Assembly (NCBI GenBank): GCA_946122785.1
Contig: CAMGYJ010000002.1
Span: 37,080,495-37,144,494 of the forward strand
DNA from: Linum tenue
Lineage: Eukaryota > Streptophyta > Magnoliopsida > Malpighiales > Linaceae
Length of the DNA stretch: 64,000 nucleotides
Direction of reading: 5' to 3'
The position numbers and the translations under genes were made by a program. This document shows positions 22,755 through 33,236 of this stretch, piece after piece (positions within the stretch are counted from its first letter, which is position 1; each line of letters opens with the position of its first letter). The notes beneath the pieces are model-generated. The model was given only the letters and a program-made list of their open reading frames with translations, was not told the DNA's origin and searched no databases.

Positions 22755-23690
22755 CCTAACCACAAGTATCATGAAGCAGACCACAAAATACTGGCTAGAA
22801 ACCCAACAAATCACACCAAAAATAACATAAAGTAGACCATAAAGTTTATAAAGCAAACTAAAACCTAACCACACCACAAAATTTATAAAGCATACAAGAA
22901 AACTCAAAACTAACTAGAAGTTTCTTAAAGCGGACAACAAGTTCCCTGAGGCACAGAATAACCTAATAAAACTGGCTACAATTTTCTTAAAGCATACAAA
23001 AAACCTCATAAAGTTGGCCACATGTTTCTTAAAGCCTACCAGAAACCTCATAATTTTGACCATAAGTTTCTTAATTCAAACCAGAAACCTCATAAAGAAG
23101 ACCAGAAGTTTATTAAAGCAGACCCCAAGTTCCTGAAGCACACCAAAAACCTCATAAGCTAACCACAAATTTTCTGAAGCACACAAAAAAACCTAATAAA
23201 GTTTACCACAAGTTTCTTGAACCATACCAGAAATCTCATAAAATGTACCACAAGTTCCTTGTAGCGCACCATAAATCTCATAAAGCAAACCAAAAGTCCA
23301 TTGATCACAACAAAAACCTCCTAAAAAGGACCACAAGTTACATTAAGCACACCATAAATCTCATAAAGGTGAGTACAAGTTTCTCAAAATCAACCACAAA
23401 TATAATAAAGCAGACCACAAGTTCTCTTAAGCATACTAGAAACCCCCTAAAGCTAACCACATGTTCCGTGAAGCACTCCAAAAATCTCATAAAGCTGACA
23501 AGTTTTAAAAGCAGATAAGAAATCTCATAAAACATACCACAAGTTTCCTGAAGCACACTAGAAACATCATAAAACTAACCACAAGTTTCTTAAAGCATAC
23601 CAAAGATATGTGTAACCACACTAGAACTCAAACGTAACAAACCATAAATATGAGAAACCACACGAGAAACCTCATGAAGCAAACTAGACA
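22755..23690. repeat. Degenerate minisatellite, ~42-bp unit
   Basis: The unit is roughly accacaagtttcttaaagca plus a yaccagaaacctcataaag block. The ctcataaa segment recurs near 23004, 23046, 23088, 23149, 23191, 23234, 23276, 23317, 23359, 23401, 23444 and 23486, mostly 41-43 apart, with one step of 61. Because 42 is divisible by three, one frame (23243-23518) stays open with a 14-residue period; I do not consider it a gene. Confidence 0.8.
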
Positions 23691-24004
23691 TGTTATAGAG
23701 AACGATAAGCAATAAATAAAAATTATAATGGTGAAATACTTTTTTATATGAATCATGAGATTATATTCATCAAAATGTATTGCTAGCAACAACCTTGTTA
23801 GCTAGGTGGTATCCCAGCGGATTACAAGTTGTCGGCCCAGATGAACTCAACTACTTTGGATTGTAATGCTCAGTTGAGGAAGAAATTTTATTTCCCCAAA
23901 TCCTCATTTTTGTTCGAAACGCCTAGGCAACGCTCAAGCGAGCAAGGCGCAAGTCAGGAGCCGAGCGCTTGCCTTACGCCTATCGTCTTTTTGATCCTTG
24001 GTTT

Positions 24005-24708
24005 AGTCAACCCAATATAGTAATCATCAGCCCAAATTTCAACCGAGGATCCACTGAACCCAGCAACTTCTCATAAAAACTAGTAACAATTTGCCCCTTT
24101 TGATCAATATCCTTCATTCTACAACCCTGGTCATCCTGTAGGGAGCTAATAGTATTTTCCTTTTTCTTTGATTTTAGAGACATGTGAAAGTATGCAGAAT
24201 TGGAGTCACCAGCTGTAAACCAGATCTCTCTTAATTTCTGTCGAATAAAACACTCATAAGCTTTCTTAAGGACTGACAGTTATGGCATCAACCTTCTCTC
24301 TTCTTCAAAATTGTTAGTGGATGGATCTGATAATGCATGTTGTTGTATCAGACTTAATTCCATTTATTTTCCCTTCACTCTACCTTGGATATCATAGAAC
24401 TCTTCTGTGTTCAACTTTTTTAACAACTTTTTCAGGTTTCTCAATTTCTTGCAGACTCTGTCCATATGATGTCCCACTACCACATTATCCCAAGCTTCTT
24501 TAAGCTACTCATCAAACATTGGATGTTGCAACTAGAATTTAAATGGCTTTGACAATGATCTTTTATTAACCTCAGTATCAATAAAAATAGGGCAGTGATA
24601 TGATAGACAAGGTGTTTGAAAATGGATCCTACTATCCTTACACTAGTCCAACCATTCAAAATTTAAAAGAACCCTATTCAATTTTGTTTAATAGGATCCG
24701 TTGCCTGC
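24005..24708 (-). pseudogene. LINE H ORF2 relic, linker and end of endonuclease
   Basis: Minus-strand translation with several stops and frameshifts matches ORF2 of LINE F in this window: the region after the endonuclease (NRVLLNFEWLD...), the VCKKLRNLKKLLKKLNTEEFYD helix region and the AGDSNSAYFHMSLK...FYEKLLG linker before RT. The RT itself is absent. The reading continues across element C at 33237, showing that C inserted into this LINE. Long dead. Confidence 0.75.
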
Positions 24709-26078
24709 TGATGACTTGATATATACACATGTTTTTGTCCACCATTCTTATACCGTTTGAGTCTTATTTCTCGTGTTTTAGGCCGATTTCACGCTAGGTT
24801 GTTCTTGTTTGTGATATTATTGGTCCTAGTACATGAATGAAGGTTTGGGAACGAGTTCGGGGTCGATTGGACGAAGATTGGACGTTTGGCGAGAGGCTGA
24901 GCAAGCCACACGGGCACGCCTAAAAACCCACACGGCCGTGTGACCTGGCCGTGTGGCACCAAATTGCACGGGCAAGCCACACTGGCCGCTGGTGATTTCC
25001 ACACGGGCAGCCTGGAAATCCACAAGGCCGTGTGGTTTTGGCCGTGTAGCGAACCCGAAGCCACTTAATCGAAACGCCGCGTTTTGCACACTCACACGGG
25101 CAGCTGGGAAAGTCAAACGGCCGTGTGGCCTGCCCGTGTGATCGGGAATTTCTGGGTTTTAACCCAATTTTGAGCCAAAGGAGAGGGAATCGACTTTTTG
25201 GAGCAAAAACAGAGCCCTAGATAGAGAAAGTGCGAAGAACACCCCCTAAGAGTGGTTTTGGAGCTGGGTTTCATCAATCAAGCTTGAAAATCATCCTTGG
25301 AGGGAAGATCATCATCCCAGAGCAGATTCTTCCCATTGTTATGAGTATGACTGCTTTGTATTTTGTTTCCCTCTCTCTCTATGGAGTAGAACCTTCTCTC
25401 ACTTGGGTATGAAGAACCCTAGTTCCATGTGTTAGGGACCTTGATTTTAATGACTTGAGATTGTTATATTGTTTGATTTTAATCGATTGATGCATGATTC
25501 ATTGAGTCAATTAAAGCCTGATCACCTTTTCTTGATTTCTGCTGCAACCTGAGATAGATAGAATCTGATTAGGTTGTTAGAGCTTCATCAATCGGTAGTG
25601 GTAGATTGGTTATACGAGAGTTAGTGGATCTACTGCTTTGTATTGGAATCCAATTCCAGTAGTGGAGTTCTGTGTTCATAGCCTCAGCTTTCTATCTCGG
25701 TGAAGACTAGTCGTCTGCCGTTGGCCTGCCTGAGAGGGCTTGGTCAGCTTAAGAGATTCCAAGCTACTGCCGGATCTTCCGCAGTTTAATCAACAGTAAA
25801 TCAACCCAGGGTAATTACAATTGAGACCTAACTAAGGAGCTAGGGGGACTCATTCCCGAGTGACTCTTCCTTTGCTTTAGAAAACCGAACCATTTCCTAC
25901 TTTCTTACTGCTTTTAGTTAAAAACACAAATCACTCGACTTAGTTTGCTAGATAACAAATATACACGGAATAGGCAGTAGATCTAGACCTCGGGTTGACA
26001 ATTAGAGCTTGCCTGTTACTGCATTTTCAGACTGCGATTACACTTGGTCGCAGTTTGGTTTTGTGTTTTAGCGTGTCA
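24709..26078 (+). repeat. 5' LTR of element C
   Basis: 1370 bp. A palindrome cluster of the CACACGGCCGTGTG type lies at about 24905-25140, then tgggttttaacccaattt and a CT/GA-rich block. Compared with the 3' LTR it lacks ~31 bases within the palindrome cluster near 24985. Confidence 0.9.
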
Positions 26079-26084
26079 AGTTTT

Positions 26085-26102
26085 TGGCGCCATTGCTGGG
26101 GA
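26085..26102 (+). other. Primer binding site, tRNA-Asp type (element C)
   Basis: tggcgccattgctgggga, two mismatches from the perfect tRNA-Asp complement, six bases after the LTR. Confidence 0.8.
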
Positions 26103-26119
26103 CCCTCTAGGTTATTGGG

Positions 26120-27446
26120 TGATAGACCGATAATTACACATGTTTTCACCCCTATTCTGAAGCCGTTTGTGATGTGGAATCTCGTGTTTTAAGCCGATTT
26201 CACGCTAGGTTGTGTGTTTATGTCATATTTCAGGACCCGGCATTGGAATCGAGGCGGAGAAACGAGTTCTGGGTCGAAAGGAGCGAAGTTGGGACGAAGG
26301 AGGCTGATGGAGGAAAATACCCGGCCATGACCAAGAATACCCGAACGGGTATTATTCCTTTGGGCGCCCCGTGAGAAACAGAAGGGGGCCCGGGCAAATG
26401 GCTTAAATCCCCGGTCGGGGATTATTGGAAGAGACCGGGGATTTTCCCTGAGGCCGAAACGGTGCACTTCAATTATACCCGGTCGAGACCCAAAATACCC
26501 GACCGGGTATTTCGACCGGGGATCGAACGCAGGTTGTTAAAAGCCTGTTTTGTGCGTTTTTGCAAGGGAGAGCTGGGTTTTGGATCCCAAACACCCTAGG
26601 GAGAACCAAAGAGAGAGAGAGCAATTTGAGGGCATTCTTGGAGTGGAATTGGAGGATTTCTTCGCCTTGGAAGCTCGAGGAACAAGCCCGGACTTGAAGA
26701 CTTATCATCTGAAGATTCTTACTGCAGTCTCTCTCTTCTCTATGGAGTAACTTCCCTTCACTTAGGTTTTGAGGAACCCTAGCTATGTTTGTTTGATTGG
26801 ATGATTGTATGAGTACTCTTACTTGATAATCTTGAGTTCATATTCAATCTATGCATGTTTTCATGATTCAATTCTGCTTTAGTCGAGATTATTGATTCTG
26901 CTTTGATCCTATGAGAGCGAATACCTGATTAGGTCAATAGAGCACCATAGATTGATAGTATTTGATCGATTGCTTTAGTCGAGGGTTGATTCAATGCTTT
27001 GTATCGATTGAGAACCTCATTCGATAGTGGGAATCTAGTTCAGAACGCCTTGATCGATTGTTCTAGAGAAGGATACGTCCCTCTAGGCAATTGACTCAAG
27101 AGGGCCTTGTTCCTTTAGTCGAGACTCAAGGTCTAGTTAAGGATTCTCCGCATTGTGAATGAAAGTGAAACAGTTAAGAGATCATTAATCATTAATCCGG
27201 CTAGTGGCTAGGGGGAATCATACCTAAGTGAGTTCCCAACCTGTAATTAGATTAACTTTAACTGTAGTTTGCTAGAGTAGTTTTAGTTCTTTCATCTGAA
27301 TCTGTTTTGCTAGATAATGAACTGAAGCTGAGTAATAGTAACTCTAGAGACCCGTGGATTCGATATTTATTACTTGAGCCACTATATTGCAGTCCCTTTC
27401 ATTGGTTACACTTGGCCATTGTTAGGAGTTGTGTCATAGCGAGTCA
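26120..27446 (+). mobile_element. Solo LTR D inside element C
   Basis: 1327 bp running TGATAGACCG...GCGAGTCA, flanked by ttggg at 26115-26119 and 27447-27451. No primer site, internal region or second copy follows, so it is a solo LTR left by LTR-LTR recombination. Its front half and TACCCG/CGGGTA and CCCCGG/CGGGG palindromes (26315-26525) resemble the LTR of A, while its last ~150 bases are almost the same as the end of the LTR of B. Confidence 0.85.
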
Positions 27447-27554
27447 TTGGGGAAACGTGAAAGTTTGTTATTCTAGCTTTTTCCTTACTGCATTTTCTCT
27501 CTTCCACCTGTGTGCCTTCACGGGTTGCTTTTGCTGATTGTGTGCAGGTAGTGC

Positions 27555-28890
27555 ATGACCCGTAGCCAGTCGGGAGATTTACTACCATTATACAAAGAGC
27601 TTGAACGAACCTGTAGGAACTTCAAGCGGGCTCTAAAGGCGCGACTGGCTGCGAAGGAGGCCTTAGCACAGTTGCAAATCACCGAGGAGGAAGAGATGGG
27701 TGACCCACAGAACCATGATGTGTTCTTTCCCGAGGAGCAAACCATGGGATACTACTGGACCGCCAGAGCCGCGGACATGAGGTCGCCCATCACTATGTTG
27801 CGCGGCTCGGTAGTATTCCGTGGCAAAGAGGGGGAGTGCCCCCAATCACATCTGAGGCGATTCCACCAGCTCATCGATGGAATCAAGATAAATGGGGTCC
27901 CAGCTGATGCTATCCAGCTGAGGTACTTCCCATTCACTTTGGAGGGGCAGGCCAAGGAGTGGCTGGACACCAAGACCCCGCCACAGCTGAATCAACTGTT
28001 TGAAGAGATGGCAGAGATGGCTATGATTGGGGAAATGCCAGGAGATCGAGACGAGCACCAGGGCGGGGTGTGCATGCTGTAGCCACCCAGTCATCTGATT
28101 TGGTGCAGGTGGTATCGAAGCTGGTTTCAGCCATCGATCGATCTGGGATGATTTCAGGTACCGGACAGCAGCAGGCGATGCATTGCCAGTGGTGCGAGAG
28201 CACCCATCACACTATGGAAGACTGTTAGGCGATGAGGGAGTCAACTACACCCCAGGAGCAGGTGAACTTCATCAACAATGCTAGGCGCATTGACCCCTAC
28301 AGTAACACGTATAACAAGGGGTGGAGCCAGCATCCCAACTTCTCCCGGGCTAGGGCCAGTCCTAGACCACCAGCCACCCAAGGACTGCCAGGCTTCCAGA
28401 GGCCGCCATATCAGCCCAGACAGTGGCAATTCCAGCAGCAGCAGCAGTCTCTCTACCAGCCCATGCAGGGGCATGCTGCTCAACCACAGCCGCAACCCTT
28501 CCAGCAGCCAGGTGCAGCCCCTGCAACCCTAGTGCAGAATGATCCGATAGTTGAACTGCGAGACTTGGTGGGTTCTCTTGCTAGTTCCAGTGCTCAGAAA
28601 TTCAATACTATCGAACAGTTCATGGAAAAGGCATCGGGCAAATTCCTGGCTCTTGAAGCTGGCCAGAGGAAAACACAAGCTGTCTTGCAGGATATCCAAA
28701 CCCAGCTACGGAGTCTAGCTCAAGCAGTGGCCCAGAGGGCTCCAGTTACCTTGCCAACTCATACCATTCCTAATCCGAAGGACCCGAATGCCCACTCTAA
28801 TGCCATCACAACAAGGAGCAGCAAAGTGACTGCAGACCCACCTGTCCTGGCTAGCGGGAGGGAGACATGCCTCGGAATTTCCAGCTGTTG
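27555..28890 (+). pseudogene. Athila-type gag, shortened and frameshifted (element C)
   Basis: Starts MTRSQSGDLLPL like the gag of A, reached through the shared tgtgtgcaggtagtg leader. The capsid-like core includes LRRFHQLIDGIKINGV...FPFTLEGQAKEWLD (about 27850-27970). A frame change near 28050 is accompanied by apparent loss of a gag segment. A CX2CX4HX4C zinc knuckle (CQWCESTHHTMEDC, about 28185-28228) is followed by an in-frame TAG, then the DPYSNTYNKGWSQHPNF block and a Gln/Pro-rich tail to 28890, where the frame shifts again. Better preserved than the gag of A but not intact. Confidence 0.82.
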
Positions 28891-28916
28891 AAGAAGAAGC
28901 GAAGAAGGAGGTTGAG

Positions 28917-30002
28917 GTGCCTGGTCCTAAGCCGCAACCAGTAGCGAAGGAGTATATCCCTCAACTCCCTTTCCCTACTCGGTTGCACAAAGACAAGCTA
29001 GAGGCAGAGTTCGGGAACTTCATGTCCATGCTTAGGAAGATGAATGTCCAAGTGCCCTTCATGGAGGCACTATCTCAAATGCCTAAGTATGCGAAGTTCC
29101 TGAAAGATCTCCTCTCAAAGAAGTAGAAGCTGAGTGAGCTGGCCACTGTGGAGCTTAGCGAGGAGTGCTCGGCCATTCTGCAGAACAAGCTTCTGACGAA
29201 GCAGAAGGACCTAGGTAGTTTTACTATCCCGTGCTCTATAGGTAAATTGCATGTAGAGAGGTCTTTGGCGGATCTAGGTGCTAGTATCAATGTCATGCCA
29301 TATAAATTGTTCAAGAAACTAGGCCTAGGTGAACCCAGTGAAACTAGGATGAGTCTTCAACTAGCTGACCGATCCATAGTTCATCCTAGGGGCATAGTGG
29401 AAGACCTTCTGGTTAAGGTTGGCAGATTCTTTTATCCTGTGGATTTTGTTGTCTTGGACATCAATGAGGACACAGAAGTGCCCCTTATACTGGGACGGCC
29501 TTTCCCGGCCACCGCCAAGGCTCTCATAGATGTACATGATGGGACCTTAGTCTTGAGGGATGGCGATGAGCGAATAACATTTTCCATTGCTAATACTCTC
29601 CATGCTTCATCGCCTTTTCATGTTGTTTCTCACCAGGAGCACGAGTCTGTCGTGTATCCTTCTGTGCTTTCCAGTTTGCAGGAACCCTCTCACATATCTT
29701 CGCCGCCACTCTCATCCACTCCGTTACCAAAAGACAAGATCAAGGAGGAGTGGCGACCAAAGCTGCAGGTAGCTAAGCCTGCTCACAAGAAAGCCAGAGA
29801 CCACTATGAGCTGGTCCCGCCTCCTGAGCCTCGACCGCCTTGGCCATCCGAGTATTCACTCACTTGCATCCTGCTGGATGGTCAGGTCGAGTTGACGAGT
29901 GCTGGTGGCCACACTCGTCGTGTGCATGGCCACCATCTGAAGTTGTACCTCAAGAGCGATGTGGATCCGCTATTGGAGGCACCTGTTCCTTCACCTCTCT
30001 GA
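28917..30002 (+). pseudogene. gag-pol linker and protease fused to integrase tail (element C)
   Basis: One frame. The linker PFPTRLHKDKLEAEF...MPKYAKFLKDLLSKK is cut by a TAG at 29124, then the protease ORF is open from 29148 to 30002 (284 codons). It shows the retropepsin active site DLGASINVMPYKLF (about 29270-29312) and ILGRPFPATAKAL. After about residue 150 the sequence is a low-similarity Pro/Ser spacer. The end (TRRVHGHHLKLYL) resembles the last residues of Athila integrase, as if RT, RNase H and the integrase core had been deleted in frame. The protease keeps its catalytic motif, unlike in A. Whether it is made is unknown. Confidence 0.8.
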
Positions 30003-30028
30003 GCATCCACCCTACTGGCGTCCAACTA

Positions 30029-30066
30029 AAAGACGGTAAAGAAGCGCTTGTGGGGAGGCAACCCCA
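30029..30066 (+). other. Post-ORF motif (element C)
   Basis: aaaagacggtaaagaagcgc and a following ggggaggcaacccc block, 27 bases after the stop codon. Same motif as in A and B. Confidence 0.6.
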
Positions 30067-30240
30067 TCAAGGTTTGTTTTTCTTTCGTTTTTTTTGTTTT
30101 TTTCGGTTTGTCCACTTGGAACTATGGTTTCTATCACCCAGTGTGTTTTGATGGCTCTGGCCCTGCACACTGGTCCGGTGTCCAGTCCCCCGACAGTCCG
30201 TATTCCCGGTAACATCGTTTCCCCTTGTCTTTCCCTCTGC

Positions 30241-30361
30241 TCCATTGAGGGCAATGTCGTGCTTAAGTGTGGGGGGTGTTTATCTATTGTTGACTGCTAG
30301 ATGAGTTTGTGTGCTTGGAGCCTAGCCCACTGTCCAAATCTTGAGATTTGAGGGCTCCAAG
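30241..30361 (+). promoter_or_regulatory. PPT-like motif and conserved 3' hairpin (element C)
   Basis: tccattgagggcaatgtcg and tgcttaagtgtgggggg (30241-30276), then the hairpin: outer arms cttggagcc (30314-30322) and ggctccaag (30353-30361), inner arms caaatc (30335-30340) and gatttg (30345-30350). Confidence 0.72.
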
Positions 30362-31764
30362 TACTGAGGTTTGCATGATCATATTGGCACTGTGGATCTT
30401 ATGTTTGAATCGAATGGCTTTTGAATTAATGCATGACAACTGGATTGTGACTAGGACAACCTATAATGATGACTGAGACGTGCAGTAGAATTGTGTAGGG
30501 GTTCAGTTTTTCAACTGTTTGCTTACCAACTATAACTTGGATTGATCACTTGTTCTTGACAGTCGTTTATGCATTTAGTTCAGGGAATCAGAATGAGAGA
30601 TAGAGCATATAGGTAGCCATGTGAGATTTGAGCCTGCTCGTTTCTTTCTTGTGTGATAGTTCCCTCTTCCATGATGTGTAGCATTCACGTTGTCATTAGC
30701 TAAGATGATGGAGGCATAGGAATAGCCCACGACCAAATTGACTTTCCTGATGTGTCATATCCCCTAGTCAACCCTTTGAGCCGTGTGTTATCCTTTCTTT
30801 CGGTCTACAATGGAAAATCACCCTTTTGCATCTCTTAGAAGGTTCCACAGAGTGGGTTTTTACATGTTCTCTGTTGTTTCTGCTGAATAAGATGTGAGGG
30901 TTGGAGGTAGTTCTTAAAAAATTTGGGCATGTGTTTGAAAAGTGTGCATAGGTGGTGGTTCTATCAAGAAATGAAAAAGAAAACAAAAAGAAAAAAAATG
31001 AATGAAAGCAAAAGAGAGCCACCACCACAAAATCTGAATAGTGCCCATTGAGTAGTGTTTCTTAGCAGTGTGGCTTAGAAATACTAACATTTGTGTGACC
31101 TCCTTCGCTCTTGTGCTCTAAAGAATGTGACTAATGCAGAATGGCAAAAAGAAAGAGTGGTTTGATTGACTGTGAGTGTATTGGGTTTGGAATTGTGCAA
31201 CGTTGTGCTATGAATACTTCCACCACCTAAAAGGCATTTTCCCCATGTCTAAGACCCTAGCCAGTCATTTGAACCTGTGTCTAAGACCTCCGGATTAGTT
31301 AGTGGTGACACCCCATATGTGAACTTGACATTTAGAGGCTGCCTTCATAGTGAAGAGACGTTAGGGATTGAGAGAATAAGCATGTGCATTTTCCGCATCA
31401 AATTTTCCTAACCCCACTGGTCGAGAGTGAGCGATTCATTTTCTCATATTATCTATACTCTTTAACCCGGTGAGGACCTAGATTGCTCGGTCTCAATTCT
31501 GATATCTTGATTTGTGCATGAGGTGACTGTCTTGAGTGAGTGGTTGAGTCAAGTCTATGTTGGTTGATGAACAGAAGGGAGACTCTTCCTTTACCCGATT
31601 TTACTGCACTCGAATGTCCTCTGTTGTGGTTGTCCAGGTTGCTGTTGAAGTTGTTCATGTGATGATGTTTGAAAGCCAGTACGATTCTGGTGTTCTGTGC
31701 TTCTATGATTTGTCACCAATGTTGGTATGATTGAAATATGTGAGCTTACCTTGTATCTAACTTG
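30362..31764 (+). other. 3' non-coding region of element C
   Basis: About 1.4 kb without a recognisable ORF. Two phrases on cttaagtgtgg-like and attg-rich sequence recall the 3' regions of A and B, but most of it does not align by eye. Confidence 0.5.
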
Positions 31765-31805
31765 GTTTGCTTGGGGACAAGCAAACGGTTAAGTGTGGGG
31801 GAATT
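31765..31805 (+). promoter_or_regulatory. Pre-PPT hairpin and polypurine tract (element C)
   Basis: GTTTGCTTG (31765-31773) and CAAGCAAAC (31778-31786) close a GGGA loop. aagtgtgggggaattt (31790-31805) is the polypurine tract abutting the 3' LTR. Confidence 0.78.
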
Positions 31806-32495
31806 TGATGACTTGATATATACACATGTTTTTGTCCACCATTCTTATACCGTTCAAGTCTTATTTCTCGTGTTTTAGGCTGATTTCACGCTAGGTTGTT
31901 CTTGTTTGTGATATTTCAGGTCCTAGTACGTGAATGAAGGTTTGTGAATGAGCTCGGGGTCGATTGGACGAAGATTGGACGTTTGGCGAGAGGCTGAGCA
32001 AGCCACAGGGGCACACCTAAAAACCTACACAGCCGTGTGACCTGGCCGTGTGGCACCAAATTGCACGGGCAAGCCACACTGGCCGTGTAGGGGACCCATT
32101 GTGGCCGTGTGAAGGCTCGGTGATTTCCACATGGGCAGCCTGGACATCCACACGGCCGTGTGGTTTTGGCCGTGTAGCGAACCCGAAGCCACTTAATCGA
32201 AACGCCGCGTTTTGCACACTCACACGGGCAGCTGGGAAAGTCACACGGCCGTGTGGCCTGCCCGTGTGGTCGGGAATTTCTGGGTTTTAACCCAATTTCG
32301 AGCCAAAGGAGAGGGAATCGACTTTTTGGAGCAAAAACAGAGCCCTAGAGAGAGAAAGTGCGAAGAACACCCCCTAAGAGTGGTTTTGGAGCTGGGTTTC
32401 ATCAATCAAGCTTGGAAATCATCCTTGGAGTGAAGATCATCATCCCATAGCAGATTCTTCCCATTGTTATGAGTACGACTTCTTTGTATTCTGTT

Positions 32496-32534
<39 letters not shown>

Positions 32535-33231
32535 GGAGTAGAACCTTCTCTCACTTGGGTATGAAGAACCCTAGTTCCATGTGTTAGGGACCTTGATTGT
32601 AATGACTTGAGATTGTTATACTGTTTGATTTTAATCGATTGATGCATGATTCATTGATTCAATTAAAGCCTGATCATCTTTTCTTGATTTCTGCTGCAAC
32701 CTGAGATAGATAGAATCTGATTAGGTTGTTAGAGCTTCATCAATCGGTAGTGGTAGATTGGTTATATGAGAGTTAGTCAATCTACTGCTTTGTACTGGAA
32801 TCCAAGTCCAGTAGTGGAGTTCTGTGTTCATAGCCTCAGCTTTCTATCCCGGTGAAGACTAGTCGTCTGCCGGTTAGCCTGCCTGAGAGGGCTTGGTCAG
32901 CTTAAGAGATTCCAAGCTACTGTCGGATCTTTTGCAGTTTAATCAACAGTAAATCAACCCAGGGAAATTACAATTGAGACCTAACTAAGGATCTAGGGGG
33001 ACTCATGCCCGAGTGACTCTTCCTTTGCTTTAGAAAACCGAACCATTTCCCGCTTTCTTACTGCTTTTAGTTAAAAACACAAATCACTCGACTTAGTTTG
33101 CTAGATAACAAATATACATGGAGTAGGCAGTAGATCTAGACCCCGGGTTGACAATTAGAGCTTGCCTGTTACTGCATTTCCGGACTGCGATTACACTTGG
33201 TCGCAGTTTGGTGTTGTGTTTTAGCGTGTCA
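31806..33231 (+). repeat. 3' LTR of element C
   Basis: 1426 bp. Carries the CACACGGCCGTGTG palindrome cluster (about 32000-32270), and a CT microsatellite of about 17 units (32499-32532) where the 5' LTR has only about six. Confidence 0.9.
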
Positions 33232-33236
33232 CCTGC

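Larger units (their letters stand above)
24709..33231 (+). mobile_element. Element C: Athila-type element with gag and protease only
   Basis: LTRs 24709-26078 and 31806-33231 (TGATGACTTG...GTGTCA), target duplication cctgc at 24704-24708 and 33232-33236. A tRNA-Asp-type primer site follows the 5' LTR and a polypurine tract precedes the 3' LTR. The interior has gag and protease but neither RT nor integrase. A solo LTR (D) sits just after the primer site. It is inserted in LINE H. It would need enzymes in trans to move. Confidence 0.9.

Noticed and set aside
23243..23518. 91-codon ORF with a 14-residue repeat
   Set aside because: Explained by the 42-bp minisatellite period; no conservation of an open frame across the whole array.
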